Below are positions 34,061 through 44,332 of a DNA stretch of 64,000 bases, piece by piece. The DNA comes from Protonemura montana. Lineage: Eukaryota; Arthropoda; Insecta; Plecoptera; Nemouridae. Made by a program: the position numbers and the translations under genes. The DNA lies in assembly GCA_947568835.1 (NCBI GenBank), contig OX387609.1, positions 7,889,660-7,953,659 on the forward strand, written 5' to 3'. Under the pieces are notes generated by a model that was not told the origin of the DNA, made no database searches, and was given only the letters and a program-made list of their open reading frames with translations. Every line of letters begins with the position of its first letter. The stretch's first letter is position 1.

Positions 34061-37009
34061 TTCGGCCGAGTTTTAAATTATTTAACGATCGGAGCAAGTT
34101 TTTTTATAAAACTCCCAAAAAACTAATTCCATCGAATTTTTTAACACTCCAGCATTCGGTTTGCAATAAATTTATCCTATAAACTAATATCTTACCACAT
34201 GAAATTAAATTAGACACCATCTTATTTTGCGCTGAAGATAAAACGGTGCTGAATTTGATAAATTACACGACCAAGAAAGGTAAGAGCATAAACTTCACGA
34301 AGGAAAAATTACTTTCTTGTATTTCACGCGGGGGGTACCGAGTCGCCGTGGAAAAGTGTCATGACGTCGGCCGGGAAAACCGTGGAAAAGTTAAGCACGT
34401 AATGGAATTTGTTATGGAGATTTGGGAGATGAGATTGCACGTAAGTTATATATGGGTTAGAAGTAGATTTGACGAAAGGCGGCATCTTCCAAGAGTCGTT
34501 CCTCGCCGCCACGGCCGGGTATATTCGAGCGTGGCGTTTTCAAAACGCTGCTCATTTGTTGCCCGGGCATTTTTCATCTCTCCTCGTGCAATTTTGAGTG
34601 GCCGCCTGACGTCAAAACTAAGTGGCAGTGTTTCTTTGTGAAGTGATGCTTCGTCAAACGCGGCGGGTGTTTTATTTTTTTAGGCGCCGCATCTGGAACA
34701 CTGTTAATAGTTTTGAAGCCACTTTTTAGCTTGGACGTCATCTTGAAGAAGTATTTGCCACAGCAGTGTTGCTAAATTCAAATAGATGTTTGAATAATCA
34801 AGTTTGCGGTTGAAAAAACTAAGGCATCAGTAAAAAAAGGTTGGTTTTTTGGATTTTAAATAAAAAATTAAGTTTTCTCAATTTGTTGTAATTTGTTCTT
34901 GTAACTGAATCAAGGGAATTTTTTTTTAGAGATTTTCTGACCGTAACTTTAGGGCTAGAAGCTAGATGATGAATATATTGTGGAAACATGATTCAGCTTT
35001 GGAACAACAGGACTTTTTTTCTAAATATGTTACCCCGCTAGCCAAAATAAATTTACAAAAATGCACTTTTAATCCAAGTTGAGGACGACAAAGTAAATGC
35101 ATTTTCCAAAAATATACCTTGTGTGCCGAAACAAAATCCTTCACTTACAGGACACTTAAAGGTAGGCACATAATATCTCTGAAAAGTTTGGTGTGTTTTC
35201 CGACTCATTCACTCTCATCTAGTGACTTTGGTCTCCCTGAGAATAAAATACCTGGATAGAGAAAATTGAAGTCCGGAAATCTATTGTTGGGTTTGATAAA
35301 AAAAAAAATAGAAAAATAAACTGCATTGATTCCTTCCCTAAACTGAAAAAAGGTCTTCTATTCAATAAACTACTCGATCTAACTTTTTATTGGTGTAATA
35401 TGGCATCATGGCAACTGAACACTGCTTTGCTAATTGCTATCATCACAAAAACCTACTTCAGAGTTCGACTCTCGAGACTCTCGAGAATAAAAGAACACAC
35501 CCATTTTTCCTTATTAAACCCTTCTTTGATAGCATCGTTATTTCTTTGCCTCATTTCCAATTTCCAAGCTCGCTCCATCAAATCCACTAGACGCGGACCT
35601 GCTTGTTTAATAAAGTCACCCAAAGCCCAATTATAACTAAAATTAATTAACTTGTAAGCCAGTGTGACATTGTTTAATTACACAGATTTCTCCAACAGCT
35701 AGGACGACGTCACGTCTTGTCGTCAACTACACATCTTCTTCGGCTGTGTTACGTTTCAACCGAAATATTCTCTTGAAGGCTTTTGTATCGGGAGCGTATT
35801 TGAAATCGTATTTCAAGAGCGCGGACCTTCTCAATCAATCTCACAAACGGTTCGTTCCTTTTATGATATAAAATGACCTGTCTATGTAGGATTAGTAGGA
35901 TTTTAAAATGTGCGAATTTAACTTGGGGAAAGATTGGACTTTTATCAAGGTCAACTCCTCAGACTTTTGTTTTACGGAAACGTGTTGTTGCCAATTAGGA
36001 AGCGAAATTTAAGCCAATTTAAGCTAAAATTAAACCAATTTAGAAATGCATATTTTATACCAACAGCAAAGAAGTTAATTATGCGGTAGAGTTTATTTAT
36101 TTTGTGAGAAAATAATTCCTGAAATGCATGGAAAATACGATCAACATTTTGTTAGTGGCGATTATGAAAATTAGCAATAGGTTAGGATTTTCTTCACCGA
36201 TTCTAGTTAAAATTAACCTACAAAATGTAATGACAAAAACGATTTTCTTCACAAAAAACTAAAACAGTATCCCAATTTTCCCACCTCATATCCTCGCCAC
36301 CTATCCTGATTGTGATTTTAAGCACCGCCAAGAAAAGCACCCAAACGCGTAAGGCTAACGAGAGCAAAACCTCATCGTCCTGGACGATGACGGCAAAAAC
36401 CCTCCGAAATTATAACCGCGCCCAGCTAATCTCTACACCACCCACCGCTTTTCAATTAACATAACTCGCAAAGTCAATAGACGATTACGCGAAACGATCT
36501 TCGAAAAAAGGTCGAAATCCAAAGAGGGTGCAAAAAGTCTGATCACGGTCGCCTCAACATCCCCAATCACAGCCTAGAGATTTACGGTGAAACTGCACGA
36601 ATCACGTGCAATTCCAATTCCACCCCCGGGGGGTGGCGAGGTCCTTCCAGCCCCCTTCATCATCTGGCAAACAAGCGGTCCATCATTTTCAGAAACGGTG
36701 CTTGGATGTCTTTACTCCCTCCCGATCTCAGACGTGGGCGAACGATTTCCCAGGGAATAAAAACACGTTCGGTTGTGTAGGTATGGGAAGATGGGAAGAT
36801 TTGTGGGCAAAAAAACTGGAATCATCGGCAACGCATCAAAAACTCAATCAACGATTGTGCAGTGACTTGTTATGGAACTAATGGTTAGCATCGTTATCTG
36901 CAATAATACAAAAAAAAATAGTCAAACGAATCTTTATTCCCCTAAGCTATTAACCAAGAAGAGAACAAAAGGTCAGGGTTTCTGGTGTCCAGGCTAGCGT
37001 ACGCATGTT
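34061..37009. other. Long stretch without a recognised gene
   Basis: A frame of 131 codons at 34246-34641 ends in a CpG-richer part but has no family likeness. An A-rich microsatellite lies near 35300. Other frames are short. No repeat family was recognised. Confidence 0.35.
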
Positions 37010-37400
37010 TTACGCGTTGTGTATTTTAACGTACTGCCATAGTTCTAATGCTAAACTGACTAATTTACCTAATAATAAAACGCCTAAATACTAATTTACC
37101 AGCAACAATTGACAGTGCTACTAGATTGAGTCACTGTCGTTCCGAATGTGTTTAGAAATTTAATTCAATTATTTCTCGCAGATTATTCGCATTTGAGACT
37201 GGTTTACGTTTAATTAATCGGTGTTTATGTTAACCTCAACGATCAAAAACATTTAATCACATTTAAAGGTTTTGTTAACAAGGATGCCCGCAAGCGTCAT
37301 CGGGTGCCACCTATCGTTACCACGTATTTAGGGCTCATTTGTTCAGCAGAAAGTTTAACATTGCCAATGGCCCTCTGACTACATCTTTAAACTAAATAAT
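37010..37400 (+). repeat. Dispersed repeat R1, copy 3
   Basis: TTTCTCGCAGATTATTCGCA, TTTGAGACTGGTTTACG, GCAAGCGTCATCGGGTGCCA, CTATCGTTACCACG, GTTCAGCAGAAAGTTTAACA and CCCTCTGAC occur in the same order as in 2095-2490. Confidence 0.7.
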
Positions 37401-38000
37401 TATAGCTTTTTTGCAAAATATGTGAAAGAACGCCTCGGCGTGCTACCTGATACATGAGAAAATAGGGCAATCAACAAATTGCAAAAATGGGAAAAAACCA
37501 TGTTAACATATACGAAAAAGAATAAATTTGTAAAAATGCGACAAGTGAATTGATTTGCAATTGGAGATTACTTATGCACGAAACCAATAAGGTTAGTTGC
37601 ATTTAACCAGGTTTAAACGGTACATTTAGAAAATTAGTTACAATTGGCGGCCGGCGGGTTCATTTAAAAACCAGGGGAGAAAAATGGTTGAGACGACCAC
37701 AATATAAACAGCGCCTAACGTAGCGTTAACGATTAAGCAGCTCTTTCTATGCCATTGTCTGAGCTCATAATTTAATCCGACAGATGACTGAGTTTAACCG
37801 AGTGATTCATATCCAGAGCTTGACTAAGCGTCCACCAGCTCAAACTTAAACCGTTAATAAGCTTTAAATAAGCTGCAGACATCAAGACACTACGCAAGAA
37901 ACAATTTCTAGCCAAAAAAAAGCTAACGGAGCCATTTACAAAGACTCGGAGTAGAAACCCAGCTCATTATTCTCGAGCGACCGACCGCCGCGTTGCAAAT
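37401..38000. other. Stretch without a recognised gene, upstream of a promoter
   Basis: No family or coding signal. GC content rises towards 38000. Confidence 0.35.
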
Positions 38001-38024
38001 ATTTGCGGGGAAAGCGACAGACGC

Positions 38025-38065
38025 TGCTTTATAAAGCGAGCGCGGCTCGGCGTCTGTCAGTCACG
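38025..38065 (+). promoter_or_regulatory. RNA polymerase II core promoter: TATA box plus initiator
   Basis: TATAAA at 38030-38035 and the arthropod initiator TCAGTC at 38057-38062. The initiator A at 38059 lies 29 bp after the first T of the TATA box, the standard spacing. The surrounding 37970-38180 is CpG-rich. Start-site mapping would settle it. Confidence 0.6.
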
Positions 38066-38198
38066 ACGTCGGGCGTAGTTGTGGCGTCGCGACGCTGCTT
38101 GCTTTGTTTAGGCACCGACAGACGTAACGGGTCGTGACGGCGTGTAGCGAAAACCGCTTCATTGCGAGGTTTAAAGTGAAGGTAAACGTGGGCTGAAG
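38059..38198 (+). other. Probable non-coding first exon
   Basis: From the predicted start the CpG-rich sequence contains no ATG and meets two good donors: GAAG/GTAAAC (exon end 38181) and GAAG/GTAGGT (exon end 38198). The gene it leads into must have its coding exons far downstream, because none is recognisable in the rest of the window on this strand. Confidence 0.45.
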
Positions 38199-38929
38199 GT
38201 AGGTGTTTGTTCGTCTATACGATTAGTAGGCGAGAGACAATTAGTTGTGGGCGAAAAAAAATATTTAAAACCTTTTGCTATGGTAAGATGTCAACATTTT
38301 TGAGACTTTCAAGATTTCTGAAAAGAGGTTAACGTGTTTAGAGTCCGGAAACTCAATCGTGTAATCGACTTTTATTCCTTGTTGTAGCTATAATACGCTG
38401 TGATATTTTTCCATTTATGCTGTTTTATTTCCTCTAGTCCTATACATATTATTACAACAAAAAGAAATGGCGACGAGTCATTTTATTTACATGTGCATTT
38501 CATATGATTGGTATTCGAGCAAGAAATCGAATAGAATCATCTAACATTGACATATGAATTGGAGCAGGGTTGGTTTTTCAAACCCTAAATAATACCATTG
38601 AAAGGAGAATTTCGCTTAAAACTAAAAAAAAATCCTGTAAAAGCTGAACAAATAGCTAAAAATAGCCTCTTGATGAAACTTTAAACTAATATTCATTGAA
38701 CAGGAAATTTGTATGTAACAACGACTAAACTTACAAATGAATACCACGCAATTGATACACAAATTATGAAGATAAATAAATAATAATAAAAATAATAATT
38801 TCTTTAAAAACCACCCACTGTTGTGAAACCAAATATAAGTTTACCTTAACTTTAAACTACAGTTGCAGACTCGTACATGCCCAAGAACTAGCGGCACAGA
38901 GTATGAGTAGAGCCGATTTGGCGCCTTAC

Positions 38930-39026
38930 CTGCAAACAAAAGAGAGAGCAAAACATAAGACAGAGGCAAATAGGACAGCTGACAGATAAGACGGTCGCGG
39001 AGATCCCACTCCTGGCACTGATGCAT
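38930..39026 (-). CDS. Possible first coding exon with a signal peptide
   Basis: On the minus strand ATG at 39026 opens MHQCQEWDLRDRLICQLSYL followed by the hydrophobic run PLSYVLLSLLFA, ending at a perfect donor (TTTGCAG then GTAAGG). An overlapping frame also ends hydrophobic (YLSAVLFASVLCFALSFVC). The same CTCTCTTTTGTTTGCAG could instead be an acceptor for an exon ending at 38846 with donor TTAAG/GTAAAC. No downstream exon was found. Weakly supported. Confidence 0.2.
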
Positions 39027-39343
39027 TCACTTCGGCGCTGGGAAGACAGTGCGCTAAATTTAGTCTGGCAGTCTCAGCAGTAAAGGGTGCAAGATGAGAT
39101 TCAGTGGTCTTTGCTAAGACTCTTGTCATCAACTTACTACAACTACTTGAAATAGGGGAAGGTACTTGCAAGTCCACCGTGTAGGGTTTTGTGATATAAG
39201 AAATACTCTGCTCTGTGTGACTTTTCTTTCCAATTAAGTTCCTATGCCAAGAACAGCTAAGAAATAAACTACTTTTCTTCATGTCAACTTCAAATAGTTT
39301 TGAAATGTTGATGATTATGAAACTCTGCAGAAAATAACTAACA

Positions 39344-39760
39344 ACCCGAACGGTTTGACGTGTTGGAAACACAAGTTTTCGTGCGGTAACCAAAGTTAAG
39401 CAACACTACGCTGGGTCAGGTATAGGATGGGTGATCACCTTATACATGAAAAGTACTGTTTGGGAAAGAGATTATAGCAATGGAAGTTGGTAAAACCACT
39501 TCACTCGCCTTACTTATCAACCTCTCTACAGCATGGATTTATAAAAGAATCTTGTTTTTTTGGTACCGTCCTTTGCCAGTGGTACCTTTAGTACTATTCA
39601 TCAGTAGTATGCCACCTGGTTTCCCCTCCTCCCTTCTAGGCTAGGTTAGGTTCATCACTGTTCCAATCATCCCCAACACATTTACCACCAGCACGAGACC
39701 AGTTCCACAGAGCTTGTTGCCAAAATGCATCGTTAAACACCACAAATCATTCAATCAAAT
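39344..39760 (+). mobile_element. 5S-derived SINE, near full length
   Basis: The full 5' start CCGAACGGTTTGACGTGTTG is present, then the 5S A box, GGTATAGGATGGGTGATCAC, the body, and a clear ATC-rich tail (CACAAATCATTCAATCAAAT). Confidence 0.88.
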
Positions 39761-40261
39761 GATTACAGCAGATTTATCTTTTTGTTAGCTTGGTTTACAA
39801 CTGTGGCACACTGTCATCGAACTCAATCGTTGGAGAACATAACGTGACCCTCGAAACAAGTGCTTCCGGCAAATCGGCTTCCTGGAAATATCAGGGCCAC
39901 TATAAACAAGGATTACACGGCTTACCGAGGTGCTACGCTGGTACTTGTTTTTTTTTTTAGTACTCTCCCTCTCGAATAAAAATCCACCGTAGAGTGACTG
40001 CACTCAAAGTTGTTGACAGGAAAATATTGACAAGATACATTGAAGTGAATGTTTTGATAAAACGCCATAGTAAAATATTTAAATTTCATATCGAATGCCG
40101 AATGGCTAAATGATGTTGGGAAAAGTTAGGGGGGACGCATTTACCAAGCATTTTCCGTGGGCATTTTACATTAAATGCACACGTAAAAGTGCAAGTTAAT
40201 AAAATACATCTTTGATTTCTTGAAAGGAAGTAAGAGCCCACGATAGTGGTTTTTGACTCAT

Positions 40262-40355
40262 CACTATAATTTAACCCTTGATAAAGTAACAAGTACATGT
40301 TACGAAACGTTGGAAAATTTAGTTGTTCTTTATTTAGCATTCAAACCCCAGTTTA
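40262..40355 (+). mobile_element. Half copy of palindromic element M2, diverged
   Basis: CTTGATAAAGTAACAAGTAC, ATGTTACGAAACGTTGG and TTAGCATTCAAACCCCAGTT match the right arm of 59141-59366. The small stem GTAAC/GTTAC is kept although its loop differs. Confidence 0.7.
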
Positions 40356-40469
40356 AATTGTTTTTGTCATAGCCTATGATGTTTTTCTTCTCTTTTGCGA
40401 TGGATTTACAGTACTAAAAATGACTGTAATTTATTAAATATCATGAAAACATAGCCTGGTCTTTGAAAA

Positions 40470-40545
40470 ACTACGTCGTGTACCGTAATACCTTAGGTAA
40501 TACCATAGCGCTAATGTTACACTGTCTTCGCGATAAATAACCAAA
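40470..40545 (+). repeat. R1 5' fragment
   Basis: AATACCATAGCGCTAATGTT followed by ACACTGTCTTCGCGATAAAT matches 2098-2150. Confidence 0.6.
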
Positions 40546-40565
40546 CCTAGAGCCAGATACTATTG

Positions 40566-40637
40566 TTCAATTAGACTAGTGCCAGAGGGCTCGTTGTCAA
40601 AATAGAGCATCAAACAGAACACAACAAATCAATCAAC
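40566..40637 (+). mobile_element. 5S-derived SINE, extreme 3' end
   Basis: TTAGACTAGTGCCAGAGGGC, TCGTTGTCAAAATA and a CAACAAATCAATCAA tail. Confidence 0.7.
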
Positions 40638-41399
40638 CTAACTGTCATTTATCTTTCACCCAAAAGCTTCGTGTGACTAGATTTCCCTCTAAATGCACGA
40701 TGAAACCCAGCGACATCAAACATTTGGCATCAAAACAGATCTAGTTGTGCTAAGAATGTCATTGATTGCAACAACATCTACTAGAAACAACAACAAGCAC
40801 CAGAACTCGTTGTTTACCTACTTGTATGACAAGCATTGTTTGTACAGAGAGAGCAAATGTGCCTGGAGCCATACGGCTCGGTACAACTTAAAGCTGACGG
40901 CCGCTTTGGTGGGGGAGGTGACGAGTTGGGTTAATATTTCTTGGTATATACATAGGGGTGCGTAAATTAGGAAATCAGTCACATTTTCTTGTTCTCGAGG
41001 CTAACTAGCATGCATCTATAATTGTATCAAGTTTAAAAGTGGCATTAATAACATCACGGGGAAGGGTTTCACCTGCTTTAGTAGCCGCCATGTTGGATTT
41101 AAAAGTTGAAACTCAGGATTTTTTGTCAGTCGGGGTTTGTTTTTGTGTTTTTCGTTAAAATCGAGAAAAAATTTGCTAGTTTAGATAATTAATGACTAGA
41201 TTTATTTTTTATTTATTTTTTTTTAATTGAAAAATCTAACTGTTATCGTGAAAATCGTTATAACGATTGAATGAATGTCACGGCTTCCTTGATAAAATAT
41301 TTAACGTATTTTTAAGCAAATGTGAAAAAAAGTTTTGATTTCAATTAAAGGATTTTCTGTCAGCCGAGATTTGTTTTTGTGTTACTAGTGTAGGTACTA

Positions 41400-41669
41400 G
41401 CCTGCTTATCAACCTCTCGACAGCATGGATTTGTGGAGGAAAACTGCTCGCATTTTACCATCCATCGGAAGGGACGTTAAGTCGGTGGTCCCCTTGGTGC
41501 TGTTCGATAGGAGTAGGCTACGTGCCGGCACCGGGTTTCCCCTTCTCTCTTCTAGATTAGTTCATCATCATCATCTTCAGCCACTCATTCAACGACGCCA
41601 TTAGACCAGTGCCGCAGGGCTCGTTGTCAAAACAGTGCGTCGTTAAACACCAGAAATCAATCAATCAAC
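41400..41669 (+). mobile_element. 5S-derived SINE, headless copy
   Basis: It starts at CCTGCTTATCAACCTCTCGA in the body and continues with few changes to AAACACCAGAAATCAATCAA. The well-kept body suggests a fairly young 5'-truncated insertion. Confidence 0.85.
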
Positions 41670-42313
41670 TTCTAGTTATAGTAGTAAATAGTAGGGTGTA
41701 CTAGTTCTTAAACAAATACTGTACAAAATACAAGTTTAAATTCGTTTATGAATATTTTTACCTGAAAATGTCCCGTGAAGATAACGTAAAAATACGAGCG
41801 CGTGTAGATTCCTAGGACTGAAATATTTCACACGTGTTTTGTGTTCGTACGTAGCATGTTACCATCTGTGTCGGAATTCAGGGAAAAAGTTGACGTGGAA
41901 AAATGCGCACCACGTGTTACATAAACGTACTAATGTATTGCTTGGCCTCGTTTGTTTTTGTTGGAACGAGACACGATTCAGTTTTAACTTCTTTCTTTTA
42001 TCAGAAAATACAGTTGTTTTTTTCTAGAAATATTGTTTACCTGTTATTTTTAGCGTGGACTTAACAAACAAAAGTCTCAATCTTCGAGCAAAACTGTGTC
42101 AAACAGGCACTGGATTTTTTTTTATGAAAAAAATTTCATCCGGAGCGCACGGCTCCTCTATTGACGTGGAAATATCACAAGAATTTACTCAAATCCTGAC
42201 TCATTGCTTTGGTTAACTTGTTGCGCTTTATGAAACAATCTTCTAAATTAAACATATTTTCTCCGTCATGCTGATGGTTGTTCAACGCATGCCATATTGA
42301 AAACGTATACTTT

Positions 42314-43598
42314 TCCAAGCAATACTGCGCTGAGTCAGGTATTGGATGGGTGACCATCATACACATGACCAGTTCTGTTCGGGAGAGAGGTTGGAGGGAT
42401 GAAAGTTAAGCAACACTGCTCTGGGTCAGGTATAGGATGGGTGACCATCATACACATGACTAGTTCTGTTCGGGAGAGAGGTTGGGGGATGAAAGTTAAG
42501 CAACACTGCGCTGGGTCAGGTATTGGATGGGTGACCATCATACACATGACCAGTTCTGTTCGGGAGAGAGGTTGGAGGGATGAAAGTTAAGCAACACTGT
42601 GCTGAGTCAGGTATTGGATGGGTGACCATCATACACATGACAAGTTCTGTTCGGGAGAGAGGTTGGAGGGATGAAAGTTAAGCAACACTGTGCTGAGTCA
42701 GGTATTGGATGGGTGACCATCATACACATGACAAGTTCTGTTCGGGAGAGAGGTTGGAGGGATGAAAGTTAAGCAACACTGCGCTGAGTCAGGTATTGGA
42801 TGGGTGACCATCATACACATGACCAGTTCTGTTCGGGAGAGAGGTTGGAGGGATGAAAGTTAAGCAACACTGCGCTGGGTCAGGTATTGGATGGGTGACC
42901 ATCATACACATGACCAGTTCTGTTCGGGAGAGAGGTTGGAGGGATGAAAGTTAAGCAACACTGTGCTGAGTCAGGTATTGGATGGGTGACCATCATACAC
43001 ATGACAAGTTCTGTTCGGGAGAGAGGTTGGAGGGATGAAAGTTAAGCAACACTGCGCTGAGTCAGGTATTGGATGGGTGACCATCATATACATGACCAGT
43101 TCTGTTCGGGAGAGAGGTTGGAGGGATGAAAGTTAAGCAACACTGCGCTGGGTCAGGTATTGGATGGGTGACCATCATACACATGACCAGTTCTGTTCGG
43201 GAGAGAGGTTAGAGGGATGAAAGTTAAGCAACACTGTGCTGAGTCAGGTATTGGATGGGTGACCATCATATACACATGACCAGTTCTTTTCGGGAGAGGT
43301 TGGAGGGATGTAGGTTAGTACAGCAACTTCACTCGCCTTGCTTATCAACCTCTCGACAGCATGAATTTGTGGAGGAATCCTGTTTTTTGTGTTGTACTGT
43401 TCTTCGGAAGGAACGTTAAGCCGGTGGTCACATTGGTGCTCTTCGACAAAGGCTACGTGCCGGCACCGGGTTTCCCCTCCTCCCTTCTAGACTAGGTTAG
43501 GTTCATCATCATCATCCTCATTCACCGACGCCATAAGATCAGTACCGCAAGGCCAGTTCTCAAAACATTGCGTCGTTAAACATCACAAATCAATCAGC
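42314..43598 (+). mobile_element. 5S-derived SINE with eleven tandem heads
   Basis: Head units begin at about 42314, 42405, 42495, 42586, 42677, 42768, 42859, 42950, 43041, 43132 and 43223. The period is 91 bp (once 90). Each unit holds the 5S-derived GTTAAGCAACACTGCGCTGG, GTCAGGTATTGGATGGGTGA and CC, followed by the linker CATCATACACATGACCAGTT and CTGTTCGGGAGAGAGG. After the last unit the element continues as a normal SINE: body with CCTCTCGACAGCATG, a diverged CCTTCGG word, GTGCCGGCACCGGGTTTCCC, and a 3' end with tail CACAAATCAATCA. Units differ by only a few bases; two higher-order types (GCTGGGTC and GCTGAGTC) alternate irregularly. Each unit keeps the A-box, intermediate and C-box words of a type 1 Pol III internal promoter. 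Confidence 0.95.
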
Positions 43599-44093
43599 CG
43601 AGCTTATAAAGTGGAGGTGCCGTGTTGGTGGAGGTGCCGCTTTTCCCCCTGGTTGTCTCCCTTTAGGCTACATCTGTGGCTTCATCTCTTGTACCAAATA
43701 TTTTCATGTACACAAACATACGCTTAGAGCTACCATCAGCTTACAATTTTGAGACACCATTAACTTCAAAAGAATCCTAAAAACAAAAACCACTCAGTAG
43801 CAATATCGCTCCATAGTTACCTACATGAAGATTCTCTTTTGTTTACCATAAACATCTCTAAAGCTGTTGTCAGCCCAAATTGTAGTCAGCTGAGTTCAGT
43901 TTACATTGAATATCGATCGGCCATTTTAAATAAAGAACCAAGCACCAGTTTGGAATGTGTGACCTACATTCCTGGCGATGCTTCCATAAAGGTAACTAAA
44001 AAATATTATGCAGATAATATTTCAAACTAAAAAATACTCAAAAACACAACCAATTATTTCTTGTAAGACAACTTTAATATAATGTATAAAAAG
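43599..44093. other. Stretch without a recognised gene
   Basis: No family or supported coding signal. Confidence 0.4.
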
Positions 44094-44332
44094 TGCGTAA
44101 ACCCTTTGTTTTATTATTGACAACACTGTAACCGTCTCAAAAATTGATGCCCAAACGGGGACTCGAACCCCGATCTCCACCTATCGCGGTGTTGCTCTAA
44201 CACATTGAGCTATTTGGACACTGGCTTTTTGAGACGATTTTAGTGTATTTAGCGTATTTAGTGTATTATAGCGCATTGCAAGCGTTTGCAATTTAAATAA
44301 GATTTCATCCAAATGCGTAAACTCTCTGTTTT
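44094..44332 (-). mobile_element. tRNA-like hairpin element with flanking direct repeats
   Basis: Minus-strand copy. The tRNA-like unit is 44149-44219. Beyond it on both sides lie the stem words CGTCTCAAAAATTG and TTTTTGAGACG, and then the terminal TTGCAAGCGTTTGCAATTTA. The whole is bounded by TGCGTAAAC-starting direct repeats at 44094-44112 and 44314-44332 that agree at 17 of 19 positions, as expected of a target-site duplication from retrotransposition. Confidence 0.7.
44149..44219 (-). other. tRNA-like cloverleaf inside the element
   Basis: Acceptor strands GTCCAAA and TTTGGGC pair over 7 bp with one G-U. The D arm has GCTC/GAGC with an A box (TAGCTCAATGTG), and the T arm is GGGG-TTCGAGT-CCCC with a B box. 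The anticodon loop is irregular (no U at the position before the anticodon), so it is a derived pseudo-tRNA rather than a functional tRNA gene. Confidence 0.6.

Noticed and set aside
38926-39393. A 155-codon minus-strand protein
   Set aside because: Its N-terminal part is antisense to a SINE head; only the last 30 codons near a donor site are worth keeping as a weak candidate.
42314-43316. True 5S rRNA gene cluster
   Set aside because: The units lack the full 5' and 3' parts of 5S rRNA, carry a foreign linker, and run into a SINE body.
43491-43501. TTAGG-type telomere repeat
   Set aside because: The GCTAGGTTAGGTT-like words belong to the SINE body and are not tandem.
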